DNA of 64,000 nucleotides from Eurosta solidaginis (lineage: Eukaryota; Arthropoda; Insecta; Diptera; Tephritidae). Of this stretch, positions 1 through 12,478 are shown in pieces. The notes beneath the pieces were generated by a model, which saw only the letters and a list, made by a program, of their open reading frames with translations, did not search any database and was not told the origin of the DNA. Numbering within the stretch: the stretch's first letter is position 1; each line of letters opens with the position of its first letter. The position numbers were made by a program, and so were the translations under genes. Location: NCBI RefSeq assembly GCF_040869045.1, contig NC_090322.1:196787477-196851476 (forward strand). The letters run 5' to 3'.

Positions 1-2690
1 GGGAAGGTCCCAAAATGATCCCGAAATAATCTCGAAAAGTCCAGAAATTACCCTGACGGGTTCCCGGACGAATCCTGAAAGCCATCCTTAAATGATCCCG
101 AAAAAGTCCCGAAATGACCCTGACGGGATCCCGAAAGGATTCCGAAAACTATCCAGAAATGATGCAGAAAGGGTCCGCAGATGATCCCGTATTAGTCGAG
201 AAAAAGTTAGGAAATGACCCCGACGGGATGCCGGACGAATCCCAAATACCATCCAGAAATGATGCCGAAAGAGCCCCCAAATGATCCCGAAAAGGTCCCC
301 AAATGACTCCGACGAGATCCCGGACGGATACCGAAAACCATCCAGAAATGTTGCCGGTAGGTACCCCAAATGATCCCGAAATAGTCCCGAAATGACCACG
401 TCCGTATCCCGGACGGATCCCAAAAACTATCCAGAAATGATGTCGAAAGGGTCCCCAAATGATCCCGTATTAGTCGAGAAAAAATCCCGAAATGACCCCG
501 ACGGGATCCCGGACGGATCCCGAAAACCATCCAGAAATGATGCCGGCAGAGCCCCCAAATGATCCCGAAAAAGTCCCCAAATGACCCCGACATACTCCAG
601 AAAATTTCCGAAATGGCTCCGAGGGTATCCACGACGGATCGCGAAAACCAGACAGAAATGATTCCGGAAGGATCCCAAAATGATCCCGAAATAGTGTGGA
701 ATTGACCCAGATGGGATCCCGCACAGATCCAGAAATGATCCCGGAAGGGTTCAAAAACTATCCCGGAAAAGTTACAAAAAATCCCGAAATTGCTCCTACG
801 GCATCCCGGACGGATCCAGAAATGATCTCGGAAGGGTCCCCAAATGATCCCAAAATGGTCCCGAAATGACCCTGATGGATCCGGCAAACCATCATGAAAT
901 TATGCCGGAAGGGTCCCCAAATGTTCCGAAATAAAACAGAAAAAGTCACGAAACGACCCATAGAGGATCCCCAAATGATCCCGTATTAGCCCCGAAAAGG
1001 TCCCGAAATAACCCCGACGTGATCCCGGACAAATCCCGAAAACCATCCAGAAATGATGCCGGAAGGGGTCCCAAATGATTCCGAAAAAGTCCCGCAATGA
1101 TTCCGACGAGATCCCGAACGGATACCGAAAATCATCCAGAAGTGATGCCGGAAAGGTCCTCAAATGATCACCTAATAGTCCTGAAACGACCCTTAAGGAA
1201 TCTGGACGGATCCCGTAAACCATCCAGAAATGATCCCGATATAGTCCCGAAGAAGTCCCGAAAGGACCCTGACGGGATCTCGAACGCATCCCTAAATGAC
1301 CCTGACGGGATCCCGGACAGATCCCGAAATCTATCCAGAAATGATCTTGGGAGGGACCCCAAAGGATCCCGAAAGTCTCGGAAAAGTCCAGAAATTACAC
1401 TGACGGGTTCCCGGATGAATCCTGAAAGCCATCCTTAAATGATCCCGAAAAAGTCCCGAAATGACCCTGACGGGACCCCGAAAGGATCCCGAAAACTATC
1501 CAGAAATGATGTCGGAAAGGTCCTCAAATGATCTCCTAATAGTTCCGAAAAGACCCTGACGGCATCCGGACAGATCCCGAAATCCACCCAGAAATGATCT
1601 TGGGAAGGTCCCAAAATGATCCCGAAATAGACCCGAAATGACCGTGACGGGATCCCGAAAGGATTCCGAAAACTATCAAGAAATGATGCCGGAAAGGTCC
1701 TCAAATGATCCCCTAATAGTCCCGAAATGATCGTGACGGGATCCCGAACGGATCCCGACAACTATCCGGAAATTATGCCGAAAGCGTCCGCAAATGATCC
1801 CGTATTAGACGAGAAAAAGTTCCGAAATGACCTCGACGGGATCCTGGACGACTGTATTAGTCGCCAAAAAGTTCCGAAATGACCCCGACGGGATCCCGGA
1901 CGGATCACGAAAACCATCCAGAAATGATGCCGGAAGAGCCCCCAAATGATCCCGAAAAAGTCCCCATATTACCCCGACGAGATCCCGGACGGATCCCGAA
2001 AACCATCCAGAAATGATGCCGAAAGGGTTCCCAAATGATCCCGTATTAGTCGTCAAAAAGTTCCGAAATGACCCCGACGGGATCCCGAACGGATCCCGAA
2101 AACCATCCAGAAATGATGCCGGAAGAGTCCCAAAATGATCCCGAAAAAGTCCCCAAATGACTCCGACGAGATCCCGGACGGATCCCGAAAACCATCCAGA
2201 AATGATGCCGGAAGAGCCCCCAAATTATCCCGAAAAAGTCCCCAAATAACTCCTACGAGATCCCGGACGGATCCCGAAAACCATCCAGAAATGATGCCGG
2301 AAGAGCCCTCAAATGATCCCGAAAAAGTCCCCAAATTACCCCGACGAGATCCCGGACGGATCCCGAAAACCATCCAGAAATGATGCCGAAAGGGTTCCCA
2401 AATGATCCCGTATTAGTCGCCAAAAAGTTCCGAAATGACCCCGACGGGATCCCGGACGGATCCCGAAAACCATCCAGAAATGATGCCGGAAGAGTCCCAA
2501 AATGATCCCGAAAAAGTCCCCAAATGACTCCGACGAGATCCCGGACGGATCCCGAAAACTATACAGAAATGATCCCGGAAGGGTCCCAAAATGATCCCGA
2601 AATAGTCCCGAAAAAGTGCCGTAATTACCCCGGCGGGATCCCGGACCGATCCCGAAAACCATCCAGAAATGATCCCGGAAGGGTCTCCAT
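1..2690. repeat. Satellite array I, 89-bp unit (GATCCCGAAA type)
   Basis: The whole stretch is a tandem array. Successive units beginning GATCCCGGACGGATCCCG start at 2170, 2259 and 2348, a spacing of exactly 89 bp. Each unit is built of about four ~22-bp subunits of the form AAATGATCCCGAAAAAGTCC, with substitutions. A distinct higher-order block of about 400 bp (594-1000) recurs at 3984-4370 and 6908-7312. Because stops are rare in the minus-strand translation, long open frames rich in F, R, D, G, I and S run through the array. I treat these as by-products, since 89 is not a multiple of 3 and the frame rotates between units. No host gene is seen. Confidence 0.93.
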
Positions 2691-2693
2691 ATG

Positions 2694-3507
2694 AGGTGAA
2701 GCTAATTATAAAACCATGTTAATAAGGCAGCAGGCGCAGGAGCGAATGAAAAGTTACATAGAAACGTACAGGTAAAGTTAATAAAAGCGTGCTAATAAAA
2801 ACAATTGAAGGAGGGCGGATGGCGGGGGTAAAAGGAGAGGACCACTGATCGTTCCTCCAAAATTGTCTAGATCTCGATCTGTATGTGCCAGATACCAAAA
2901 ACTATTGATTTAGGAGAAAATTTATATTGAGTTATAAAAATTTATAGATTTTACACCAGAGTGGGTGATAAAGGGGGGAAGGGGCGGAGGGTGTCACTGC
3001 TTACTTTGTAAGCCCTCGACTTATTTAACCCCTTGAGTCGGTGATATTGGTGAAGGCCAGTAAACGTAAAGTTATAATGTGTAAAAATTATTAAAAAGTA
3101 ATTGCTCGAAGAGGTCGTGGGAACCCCACCCCTCTTTCCATGTGCGAACAAAATTTCGCTAGTAGTACTGCCTGTGTCCCATATTTCATCAAAATCCGTG
3201 TAGCCATTCTGGCGTGATTCAGTCGCAAAGACGAAAAAATATAATAATTAAATTATAACTGTTCCTAGGGGGCGGCGACCACGCCCCTTTTCAAAAATAT
3301 ATAGCTAGTAGATCCTTCTAGACTATTGGCTATATGTGTGCAAAATTTCATCCAAATCGGTCCAGCCGTTCTTGCGTGATTGAGTCACAAAGACAAACGT
3401 CTGGACAAACATCCAAACATCCAAACATCCAAACATCCAAACATCTAAACATCCAAACATCCAAACATCTTCACATCCAAACTTTGCCATTTATAATATA
3501 TATTAGA
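2694..3507 (+). repeat. Spacer/TE element following satellite array I
   Basis: Non-satellite segment that recurs at 8352-9143 with roughly 90% or better identity by eye. It starts AGGTGAAGCTAATTATAAAA and ends in a (CCAAACAT)n run followed by TTTATAATATATATTAGA. The wording near the end, AAATCGGTCCAGCCGTTC and then a run of ACAAAC units, is the kind of 3' end common in insect retroposons. I infer a non-autonomous transposable element or the 3' end of a LINE. No coding capacity is recognisable; the small minus-strand frame shared by both copies is not convincing. Confidence 0.65.
3409..3483 (+). repeat. (CCAAACAT)n minisatellite
   Basis: About nine tandem copies of the 8-bp unit CCAAACAT, with a few CTAAACAT and TTCACAT variants. 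The same array with fewer units sits at 9065-9118 in the second spacer copy. Length therefore varies between the two copies. Confidence 0.9.
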
Positions 3508-3663
3508 TTAGATACTAGCCTTTACCCGCGGCCCCGTCCGCAAGGAAAATTTTAAATATATGGGCTATTCGCGTTAGCCTGCTTATTATCTGTTTAAAAT
3601 TTTGTTTTCTGTCTAATGCATTTTATTTTTGTAATTGAGTAAAAAAAAGGACTAAATGAGCTG
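3508..3663 (-). mobile_element. Possible Helitron 3'-end remnant plus AT-rich link
   Basis: Just after the spacer tail, the plus strand reads ACTAGCCTTTACCCGCGGCC. Read on the minus strand this is a GC-rich end finishing in CTAG followed by T, the 3' signature of Helitrons. Only about 150 bp of AT-rich sequence follows before the satellite resumes, and no 5' TC end was identified. Weak call. Confidence 0.3.
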
Positions 3664-6600
3664 ATAACCTGATAGGATCCCAAATGATCCCGAAATTATC
3701 CAGAAAAAGCTATGAAATTACCCCCACGCTATCGCGGACGGATCCCGAAAACCATCCAGAAATGCCCCGAAAGGGTCTCCAAAAGTTCCCCGAATAGTCC
3801 CAAAAAAACCCGAAATGACAGCGACACGATTCTAGACGTATCCAGAGAACCACACAGAAATGATCCCTAAAGGTGTTCCAAAATGATCCCGAAAAGATTC
3901 CGAAATGACCCTGACGGGCTCCCGGGCGGATCTCAAAAACCATCCAGAAAATATCCAGGAAGGGTCCCTAAATTATCCCGACTAACTCCAGAAAAAGTTC
4001 CGAAATGGCTCCGAGGGGATCCACGATGGATCGCGAAAACCATACAGAAATGATTCCGGAAGGATTCCAAAATGATCCCGAAATAGTCCGGAATTGACCC
4101 AGATGGGATCCCGCACAGATCCAGAAATGATCCCGGAAGGGTGCAAAAACTATCCCGGAAAAGTAACAAAAAACCCCGAAATGGCTCCTACGGCATCCCG
4201 GACGGATCCAGAAATGATCTCGGAAGGGTCCCCAAATGATCCCAAAATGGTCTCGAAATGACCCTGATGGATCCGGCAAACCATCAAGAAATTATGCCGA
4301 AAGGGTCCCAAAATGATCCCGAAATAATACAGAAAAAGTCACGAAACCAAATGATCCCGTATTAGCCCCGAAAAGGTCCCGAAATAACCCCGACGGGATC
4401 CCGGACAAATCCCGAAAACCATCCAGAAATGATGCCGGAAGGAATCCCAAATGATTCCGTAAAAGTCCCGCATTGATTCCGACGGGATCCCGAACGGATA
4501 CCGAAAATCATCCAGAAGTGATGCCGGAAAGGTCCTCAAATGATCACCTAATAGTCCCGAAATGACCTTAAGGGTCATGGACGGATCCCATAAACCATCC
4601 AGAAATGATCCCGATATAGTCCCGAAGAAGTGCCGAAATGACCCTGACGGGATCTCGAACGCACCCCTAAATGACCCTGACGGGATCCCGGACAGATCCC
4701 GAAATCCATCCAGAAATGATCTTGGGAGGGACCCCAAATGATCCCGAAAAAGTCCCGCAATGATTCCGAGGGGATCCTGATCGGATACCGAAAACCATCC
4801 AGAAGTGATGCCGGAAGGGTCCTCAAATGATCACCTAATAGCAAAATGACCCTGACGGCATCCCGGACTGATCCCAAGATCCATCCAGAAATGATCTTGG
4901 GAAGGTCCCAAAATTATCCCGAAATAGTCTCGGAATGACCCTGACTGGACCCCGAAAGGATCCCGAAAACTATCCAGAAATGATGCCGGAAATGTCCTCA
5001 AATGATCACCTAATAGTTCCGAAAAGACCCTGACGGGATCCCGAACGGATCCCGTATCAGTCGAGAAAAAGTCCCGAAATGAACCCGACGGGATGCCGGA
5101 CGAATCCCAAAAACCATCCAGAAATGATGCCGGAAGGGACACCAAATGATCCCGAAAAAGTCCCGCAATAATTCCGACGGGATCCTGAGCGGATACCGAA
5201 AACCATCCAGAAGTGATGCCGAAAAGGTCCTCAAATGATCGGGTTCCCGGACGAATCCTGAAAGCCATCTCTAAATGATCCCGAAAAAGTCCCGAAATGA
5301 CCCTGACTGGACCCCGAAAGGATCCCGAAAACTATCCAGAAATGATGCCGGAAATGTCCTCAAATGATCACCTAATAGTTCCGAAAAGACCCTGACGGGA
5401 TCCCGAACGGATCCCGAGAACTATCTAGAAATGATGCCGAAAGGGACACCAAATGATCCCGAAAAAGTCCCGCAATAATTCCGACGGGATCCTGAGCGGA
5501 TACCGAAAACCATCCAGAAGTGATGCCGAAAAGGTCCTCAAATGATCACCTAATAGTCACAAAATGACCCTGACGGCATCCCGGACAGATCCCGAAATCC
5601 ATCCAGAAATGATCTTGGGAGGGTCCCAAAATTATCCCGAAATAGTCTGGGAAAAGTCCAGAAATTACCCTGACGGAACCCGGACGAATCCTGAAAACCA
5701 ATCTTAAATGATGCCGAAAAAGTCCCGAAATGACCCTGATGGGACCCGGAAGGGATCCCGAAAACTAACCAGAAATGATGCCGGAAAGGTCCTCAAATGA
5801 TCTCCCAATAGTTCCGAAAAGACCCTGATGGGATCCTGAACGAATCCCGACAACTATCCAGAAATGATACCGAAAGGGCCCGCAAATGATCCCGTATTAG
5901 TCGAGAAAAATTCCCGAAATGACCCCGACGGGATGCCGGACGAATCCCAAAAACCATCCAGAAATGATGTCGGAAGGGACCCCAATGATCTCGAAAAAGT
6001 CCCGCAATTATTCCGACGGGAATCTGAACGGATACCGAAAACCATCCAGAAGTGATGCCGGAACGGTCCTCAAATGCTCACCTAATGGTCCCAAAATGAC
6101 CCTGAGGGCATCCCGGACAAATCCCGAAATCCATCCAGAAATGATCTTGGGAAGGTCCCAAAATGATCCCGAAATAGTCTCGGAAAAGTCCAGAAATTAC
6201 CCTGACGGGTTCCCGGACGAATCCTGAAAGCCATCCTTAAATGATCCCGAAAAAGCCCCGAAATGACCCTGACGGGATCCCGAAAGGTTTCCAAAAACTA
6301 TCCAGAAATGATGCCGGAATGGTCCTCAAATGATAACCTAATAGTTCCGAAATGACCGTGACGGGATCCCGAACGGATCCCGACAACTATCCAGAAATTA
6401 TGCCGAAAGGGTCCGCAAATGATCCCGTATTAGTCGAGAAAAAGTCCCGAAATGACCCCGACGGGATCCCGGACGAATCCCAAAAAACATCCACAAATGA
6501 TGCCGGTAGGTATCCCAAATGATCCCGAAATAATCCCGAAATGACCTCGTCGGCATCCCGGACGGATACCGAAAATTATCCAGAAATGATGCCGGAAAGG

Positions 6601-8345
6601 TCCACAAATGATCCCCTAATAGTCCCGAAATTACCCTGATGGGATCCCGGACGGATCCCGAAAACCATCCAGAAATGATGCCGGAAGAGCCCCCAAATGA
6701 TCCCGAAAAAGTCCCCAAATGACCCCGACGATATCCCAGACGGATCCCGAAAACCATCCAGAAATGATGCCGGAAGAGCCCGCAAATGATCCCGAAAAAG
6801 TCCCCAAATGACCCCGACGAGATCCCGCACGGATCCCGAAAACCATCCAGAAATGATGCCGGAAGAGCCCCAAATGATCCCGAAAAAGTCCCCAAATGAC
6901 CCCGATATACTCCAGAAAAGGTTCCGAAATGGCTCCGAGGGAATCAACGACGGATCGCGAAAACCATACAGAAATGATTCCGGAAGGATCCCAAAATGAT
7001 CCCGAAATAGTCCGGAAATGACCCAGATGGGATCCCGCACAGATCCAGAAATGATCCCGGAAGGGTCCAAAAACTATCCCGGAAAAGTAACAAAAAATCC
7101 AGAAATGGCTCCTACGGCATCCCGGACGGATCCAGAAATGATCTCGGAAGGGTCCCCAAATGATCCCAAAATGGTCCCGAAATGACCCTGATGGATCCGG
7201 CAAACCATCAAGAAATTATGCCGGAAGGGTCCCCAAATGATCCCGAAATAAAACAGAAAAAGTCACGAAACGACCCGTAGAGGATCCCCAAATGATCCCG
7301 TATTAGCCCCGAAAGTCCCAAAATGACCCTGACGGGATCCCTAAAGGATTCCGAAAACAATACAGAAATGATGCCGGAAAGGTCCTCAAATGATCCCCTA
7401 ATAGTCCCGAAATGACTGTGACGGGATCCCGACAACTATCCAGAAATGAAAGGGTCCGCAAATGATCCCGTATTAGTCGAAAAAAAGTCCCGAAAGGACC
7501 ACGACGGGATCCCGGACGAATCCCATAAACCATCCAGAAATGATGCCGGTAGGTATCCCAAATGATCCCGAAATAGTCCCGAAATGACCTCGTCGGCATC
7601 CCGGACGGATCCCGAAAATTATCCAGAAATGATGCCGGAAAGGTTCCCAAATGATCCCCTAATAGTCCCGAAATTACCCTAATGGGATCCCGGACGGATC
7701 CCGAAAACCATCCAGAAATGATGCCGAAAGGGTTCCCAAATGATCCCGTATTAGTCGCGAAAAAGTCCCGAAATGACCCCGACGGGATCTCGGACGGATC
7801 CCGAAAACCATCCAGAAATGATGCCGGATGAGCCCCAAAATGATCCCGAAAAAGTCCCCAAATGACCCCGACGAGATCCCGGACGGATCCCGAAAACCAT
7901 CCAGAAATGATGCCGGAATAGCCCCCAAATGATCCCGAAAAAGTCCCCAAATGACCCCGACGATATCCCGGACGGATCCCGAAAACCATCAAGAAATGAT
8001 GCCGGAAGAGCCCCCAAATGATCCCGAAAAAGTCCCCATATGACCCCGACGAGATCCCGCACGGATCCCGAAAACCATCCAGAAATGATGCCGGAAGGGT
8101 CCCCAAATGATTGCGAAATAGTCCCGAAATGATTCCGGAGTAGTCCCGAAAATGTTCCAAAATAACCCCGACGGGATCCCGGACGGATCCCGTAAACTAT
8201 ACAGAAATGATCCCGGAAGGGTCCCAAAATGATCCCGAAATAGTCCCGAAAAAGTCCCGAAATTACCCCGGCGTAATCCCGGACCGATCCCGAAAACCAT
8301 CCAGAAATGAACCCGGAAGGGTCTCGATATGACCCTTACGGGATT
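3664..8345. repeat. Satellite array II, 89-bp unit (GATCCCGAAA type)
   Basis: Continuation of the same satellite as 1-2690, about 4.7 kb. It contains two further copies of the ~400-bp higher-order block (3984-4370 and 6908-7312). Other blocks inside it, such as the long GACCCTGACGGGATCCCG segments near 4640-5800, recur with small changes, indicating repeated local amplification. The array ends with the same CATCCAGAAATGA-type unit as array I, immediately before the second spacer copy. Minus-strand open frames of up to 285 codons are by-products of stop-poor repeats. Confidence 0.93.
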
Positions 8346-8351
8346 GCAAAT

Positions 8352-9143
8352 AAGGTGAAGCTAATTATAAAACCATGTTAATAAGGCAGCAGGCGCATTG
8401 GAGCGAATAAAAAGTTAGATAGAAACATACAGGTAAAGCTAATAAAAGCGTGCTAATAAAAACAATTGATGGAGGGCGGATGGCGGGAGTAGAGGAGAGG
8501 ACCACTGATCGTTCCTCCAAAATTTTCTAGATCTCGTTCTGTATGTACCAGATACCAAAAACTATTGATTTAGGAGAAAATTTAGATTGAGTTATAACAA
8601 TTTATGGATTTCACACCAGAGGGGGGGTGATAAAGGGGGGCGGGCGGAGGGTGTCACTGCTTACTTTGTAAGCCCTCGACTTATTTGACCCCTTGAGTCT
8701 GTGATATTGGTGAAGGCCAGTATACGTAAAGTTATAATGTGTAAAAATTATGAAAAATAATTTCTCGAAAGGGTCATTGGACCCCCACCCCTCTTCCATG
8801 TTCGAAAAAAATTTCGCTAGTAGACTACTGTCTGTGTCCCAAATTTCATCAAAATCCGTGTAGCCATTCTGGCGTGATTCAGTCGCAAAGACGAAAAAAT
8901 ATAATAATTAAATTATAACTGTTCCTAGGGGGCGGGGACCACGCCCCTTTTGAAAAAAATATAGCTAGTAGATCCTTCTAGACTATTGGCTATATGTGTG
9001 CAAAATTTCATCCAAATCGGTCCAGCCGTTCTTGCGTTATTGAGTCACAAAGACAAACGTCTGGACAAACATCCAAACATCCAAACATCCAAACATCCAA
9101 ACATCTTAACATCCAAACTTTCCCATTTATAATATATATTAGA
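8352..9143 (+). repeat. Spacer/TE element following satellite array II
   Basis: Second copy of the element at 2694-3507, in the same orientation and the same position relative to the satellite. Differences are scattered substitutions and small indels, plus fewer CCAAACAT units (9065-9118). It is followed by ATTAGATTAGATATATG, not by the Helitron-like end seen after copy I. The start-to-start distance of the two spacer copies is about 5.66 kb. Confidence 0.65.
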
Positions 9144-9252
9144 ATTAGATTAGATATATGTATTGTATAGTTAATAAAAAAGGTATGCTTCAAGATAAGA
9201 AATAATGTAAGTGTCCCGATCATTTCTCCACATTCGGATGCCCAGAAAATGC

Positions 9253-9856
9253 TGTAACGAAGTTTGGAGAGTTCCTGATAATTATGCACTTTCTTCTAAC
9301 GTTCGAGTCCCTGAACTGTCGAATAAATAACTCCAATATGCAGTATTGCATTTAGTCTTTATTTAGGCTACATTGAGAGTAGTACAATTATACTTCACTA
9401 TCACGTACTTCACATAAGCGTATTTCAATCAAAACTGATTAGCTCTTCTTCAGCTTGCGCTGCTTTTATGCTCTCTGTTGCCTCGGTTGCATATTTATGC
9501 TAAGGTGTAGACTTTTCGCATACATGGAACAATTGTATCACATACTTGGTTATTTAGCTATATGCGTGTATCTGTGAGTATCAACTTCTGCTCTTAGCTG
9601 ATGACTACATGTGTGTTGTGAGATATCTCTTCACTTGCGTGCGTGTTGCCTTGTCATAAGCATGGCTGCTTGCTTTAGTGTATACATGTACAGAAGTGTG
9701 GCTGCTTGCTGTTTTTGTTGTTGTGTTTATTTGATAATAGCATAGTGATGCCAACATTCGCCACAATAAATATTGGTTGGACTCTACTAAAGTTGTGAAC
9801 TATTTGAACCGCAATTAAGTGAAACTCTGTTGACATTCCTGATCGCGGCATTAACA
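9253..9856 (-). mobile_element. Candidate solo LTR
   Basis: Segment of about 600 bp bounded by TGTAACGAAG and GGCATTAACA, so both ends give TG...CA form. It contains the word TCTTTATTTAG near its left end, which on the minus strand places AATAAA close to the LTR end, as expected for a polyadenylation signal. Its layout resembles the candidate at 54383-54840, which also starts TGTAACGA. I see no target-site duplication and no neighbouring internal sequence, so an ordinary diverged repeat is an alternative. Confidence 0.35.
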
Positions 9857-10513
9857 TCCCCCATTAAAAACGATCCTTAAAACCATCAAATAATAATAAA
9901 AGTATGATATGAGACATGGTAAAATTATTATTTTTGCTTAATCTTCTTCAAGTGCCTTGAATGTTATTGTATTTTAAGATGTTGACGATCATAGCTGCTG
10001 TTGGATGCTGTAGTCGTATGTGCATAGTCAAGTTTGTTTACGAATTACCTGTGGTTGAAATAGCTCACTTGCGCTTGTTTTCTTTCACTGATCAAAAAAT
10101 AATCATGTAGTATCTTATTTTGTATGAAATATGAGGAAAAAATGCATGATAATAGTATTCAAAAACCATTCAAAAATCTAGAAAAAAACGATTGAAAAAT
10201 TTTCACGAATATGATCCCAAAATGACTGTGAAAAGCAGTCAAGTGTTGCTCTTAAACAATTAAAGTTATATTTTACAATGATATCAAATATGTATGGAAA
10301 GCATTTCGAAATATCACATTTAGGGTACATTTTTCTTCCGACGTTGCATTAATTTTCAAATAGAAAATACTTTTAAATTTGATCTTTTTTTAATCATCTG
10401 CGGTTATCTGCTGGCTGTGATACTATGCATGTGTTTGTGAGATATAAATGATTATACAAACTACGCATACTTTGAATTTTTAAGGGCTAAACTATATTTT
10501 TTTGTTAACTTAC
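9857..10513. other. AT-rich intron sequence, no feature recognised
   Basis: Downstream of exon 10514-10628 in gene sense. It is AT-rich and no repeat family or further exon was recognised. The donor site of that exon lies at 10508-10513. The next exon must lie further left and was not found in the window. Confidence 0.6.
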
Positions 10514-10628
10514 GACCACATAAAACGTTCCGAGCTCTGCGGCCTCATCAAACCAATCCAAACAATATCATTCACATCTAGCTCGCGCAGAAGATCTCTT
10601 GTTGCATCAAATTGGAAGCTATTGTCAA
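10514..10628 (-). CDS. C-type lectin-like domain exon (downstream of the pair)
   Basis: A 115-bp exon on the minus strand. The acceptor is a pyrimidine-rich tract ending TTTTTCAG just right of 10628, and the donor GTAAGT lies just left of 10514. It begins with two bases that complete the split codon left by exon 31896-32025, and it ends with two bases of a codon (phase 2). The 37 whole codons contain the CTLD signature VWIGL (near residue 22) and end FMW followed by a split codon, matching the conserved WIGL and F-W-S/T elements between the two halves of a C-type lectin fold. The remaining CTLD cysteines and any Ca-binding loop would lie in later exons, not seen here. The acceptor sits only ~62 bp from a transposable element at 10691. 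The gene itself cannot be named; a secreted or membrane CTLD protein is inferred. Confidence 0.88.
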
Positions 10629-10690
10629 CTGAAAAACAAAGAAAGAAACATAATTTCATTAAAATAAGAAATTAAATTTGATAAAAAAAA

Positions 10691-12270
10691 AACCGAACAT
10701 TACATACTCAGCTGAGAGCTTTGGAGACAAAATAAGGGAAAATCACCATTTCGCAAAATGAACCTAGGGTAACCCTGGAATGTGTTTGTATTACATGTGT
10801 ATCAAATGAAAGGTGTTAATGATTATTTAAAACTTAGTGGGCCTTAGTTCTATAGGTGGACGCCTTTTCGAGATATCGCAATAAGGGTGGACCAGGGGTG
10901 ACTCTAGAATGTGTTTGTACGATATGGGTAAAAGTGAGTGGCCCTTAGTTGTACATGTGAAGGCGTTTTCGAGATATCGACCAAAATGTAGACCAGGGTG
11001 ACCCAGAACATCTTCTGTCGGATATCGCTAATTTATTTATATATGTCATACCACGAACAGTATTCCTGCCAAGATTCCAAGGGCTTTTGATTTCGCCCTG
11101 CAGAGCTTTTTCATTTTCTTCTACTTAATATACCCATTTTACAAAGTTTTTTCTAAAGTTATATTTTGCGTCAATAAACCAATCCAATTACCATGTTTCA
11201 TCTCTTTTTTCATATTTGGTACAGAATTATGGCAGTTTTTTTAATTTTAAGTGGGCGTGGTCATAGCCGGATTTCGGCCATATTTTACACCAAGATAAAG
11301 TGACTCCAGATAAGTACGTGAACTAAGTTTAGTTAAGATATATCGGTTTTTGCTCAAGTTATCGTGTTAACGGCCGAGCGGAAGGACAGACGGTCGACTG
11401 TGTATAAAAACTGGGCGTGGCTTCAACCGATTTCGCCCATTTTCACAGAAAACAGTTATCGTCAAAGAATCTATGTCCGTACCAATTCAAAAATTTCACA
11501 AGGATTGGTATATTTTTGTTCGACTTATGGCATTAAAAGTATTCTAGATGAATTAAATGAAAAAGGGCGGAGTTACGCCCATTTTGAAATTTTCTTTTAT
11601 CTTTGTATTGCGTTGCACCATATCATTACTGGAGTCGAAAGTTGACATAATTTACTTTTATACTGTAAAGATATAAAAATTTTTGTTAAAATTTGACTTA
11701 AAAAAAAAAAATTTTAAAAGTGGGCGTATTCGTCATCCGATTTCGCTAATTTTTATTTGCCATACATATAGTAATAGGAGCAACGTGCCTACAGCTTGCA
11801 AAACTTTTAAATTACCTTCTTTTAAAAGTGGGCGGTGCCACGCCCATTGTCCAAAATTTTTCTAATTTTCTATTTTTCGTCATAAGGTCAACGCACCTAC
11901 CAAGCTTCATCGCTTTATCCGTCTTTGGTAATGAATTATCGCACTTTTTCAGTTTTTCGAAATTTTCGATATCGAAAAGTGGGCGTGGCTGTAGTCCGAT
12001 TTCGTTCATTTTAAATAGCGATCTAAGATGAGCGCCCAGGAACCTACATACCAAATTTCATCAAGATACCTCAAAATTTACCCAAGTTATCGTGTTTACA
12101 GAGGGACGGACAGACGGACGGACGGACATGGCTAAATGAATTTCTTTTTTCACCCAGATCATTTTGATATATAGAAGTCTATATCTATATCGATTAGTTT
12201 ATGACGTTACGGATTACCGTTATGCGAACAAAGTTAACTGTGAGCTCTGCTCAGCTGAGTATAAAAAAAA
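10691..12270 (+). mobile_element. Hairpin-ended element, copy A1 (5' truncated)
   Basis: Starts within the family 5' end (AACCGAACATTACATACTCA) and runs to the family 3' end CTCAGCTGAGTATAAAA. Compared with the full copy at 55805-59392 it lacks the first ~20 bp and has only about three of the internal ~130-bp repeats. The 3' half carries the family hallmarks: repeated GTGGGCGTGGC-type phrases, GATATCGAAAAAGTGGGCG, and an ACGGACGG microsatellite at about 12112-12128. It has no coding capacity. I infer a non-autonomous DNA or Helentron-like element. Confidence 0.8.
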
Positions 12271-12478
12271 AACACTTTGACCAAAAAAAACATGGGTGCG
12301 TATATTTATGTAAGCGCGTGAAAACTTATACTTCTTTGGCATTAAAAAAATGTTTTTATTGCATGAAAATAATGAATTACTATATAATTAGTTATTATTT
12401 TTAAATAATATTTACTGCCGTAGTGTATTTCAGCAATAGCTGAATGGGAACTTCAGTTATCAGCGGCTTATGATAAAA

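Noticed and set aside
3409..3483. (CCAAACAT)n run considered as a telomere-like repeat or CRISPR-like array
   Set aside because: Units are contiguous with no spacers, in a eukaryotic transposon tail, and are repeated in the second spacer copy.
207..8300. Many minus-strand open frames of 60-285 codons in the first 8.3 kb
   Set aside because: They follow the satellite periodicity, lack any domain, overlap each other in several frames, and shift frame with each 89-bp unit.
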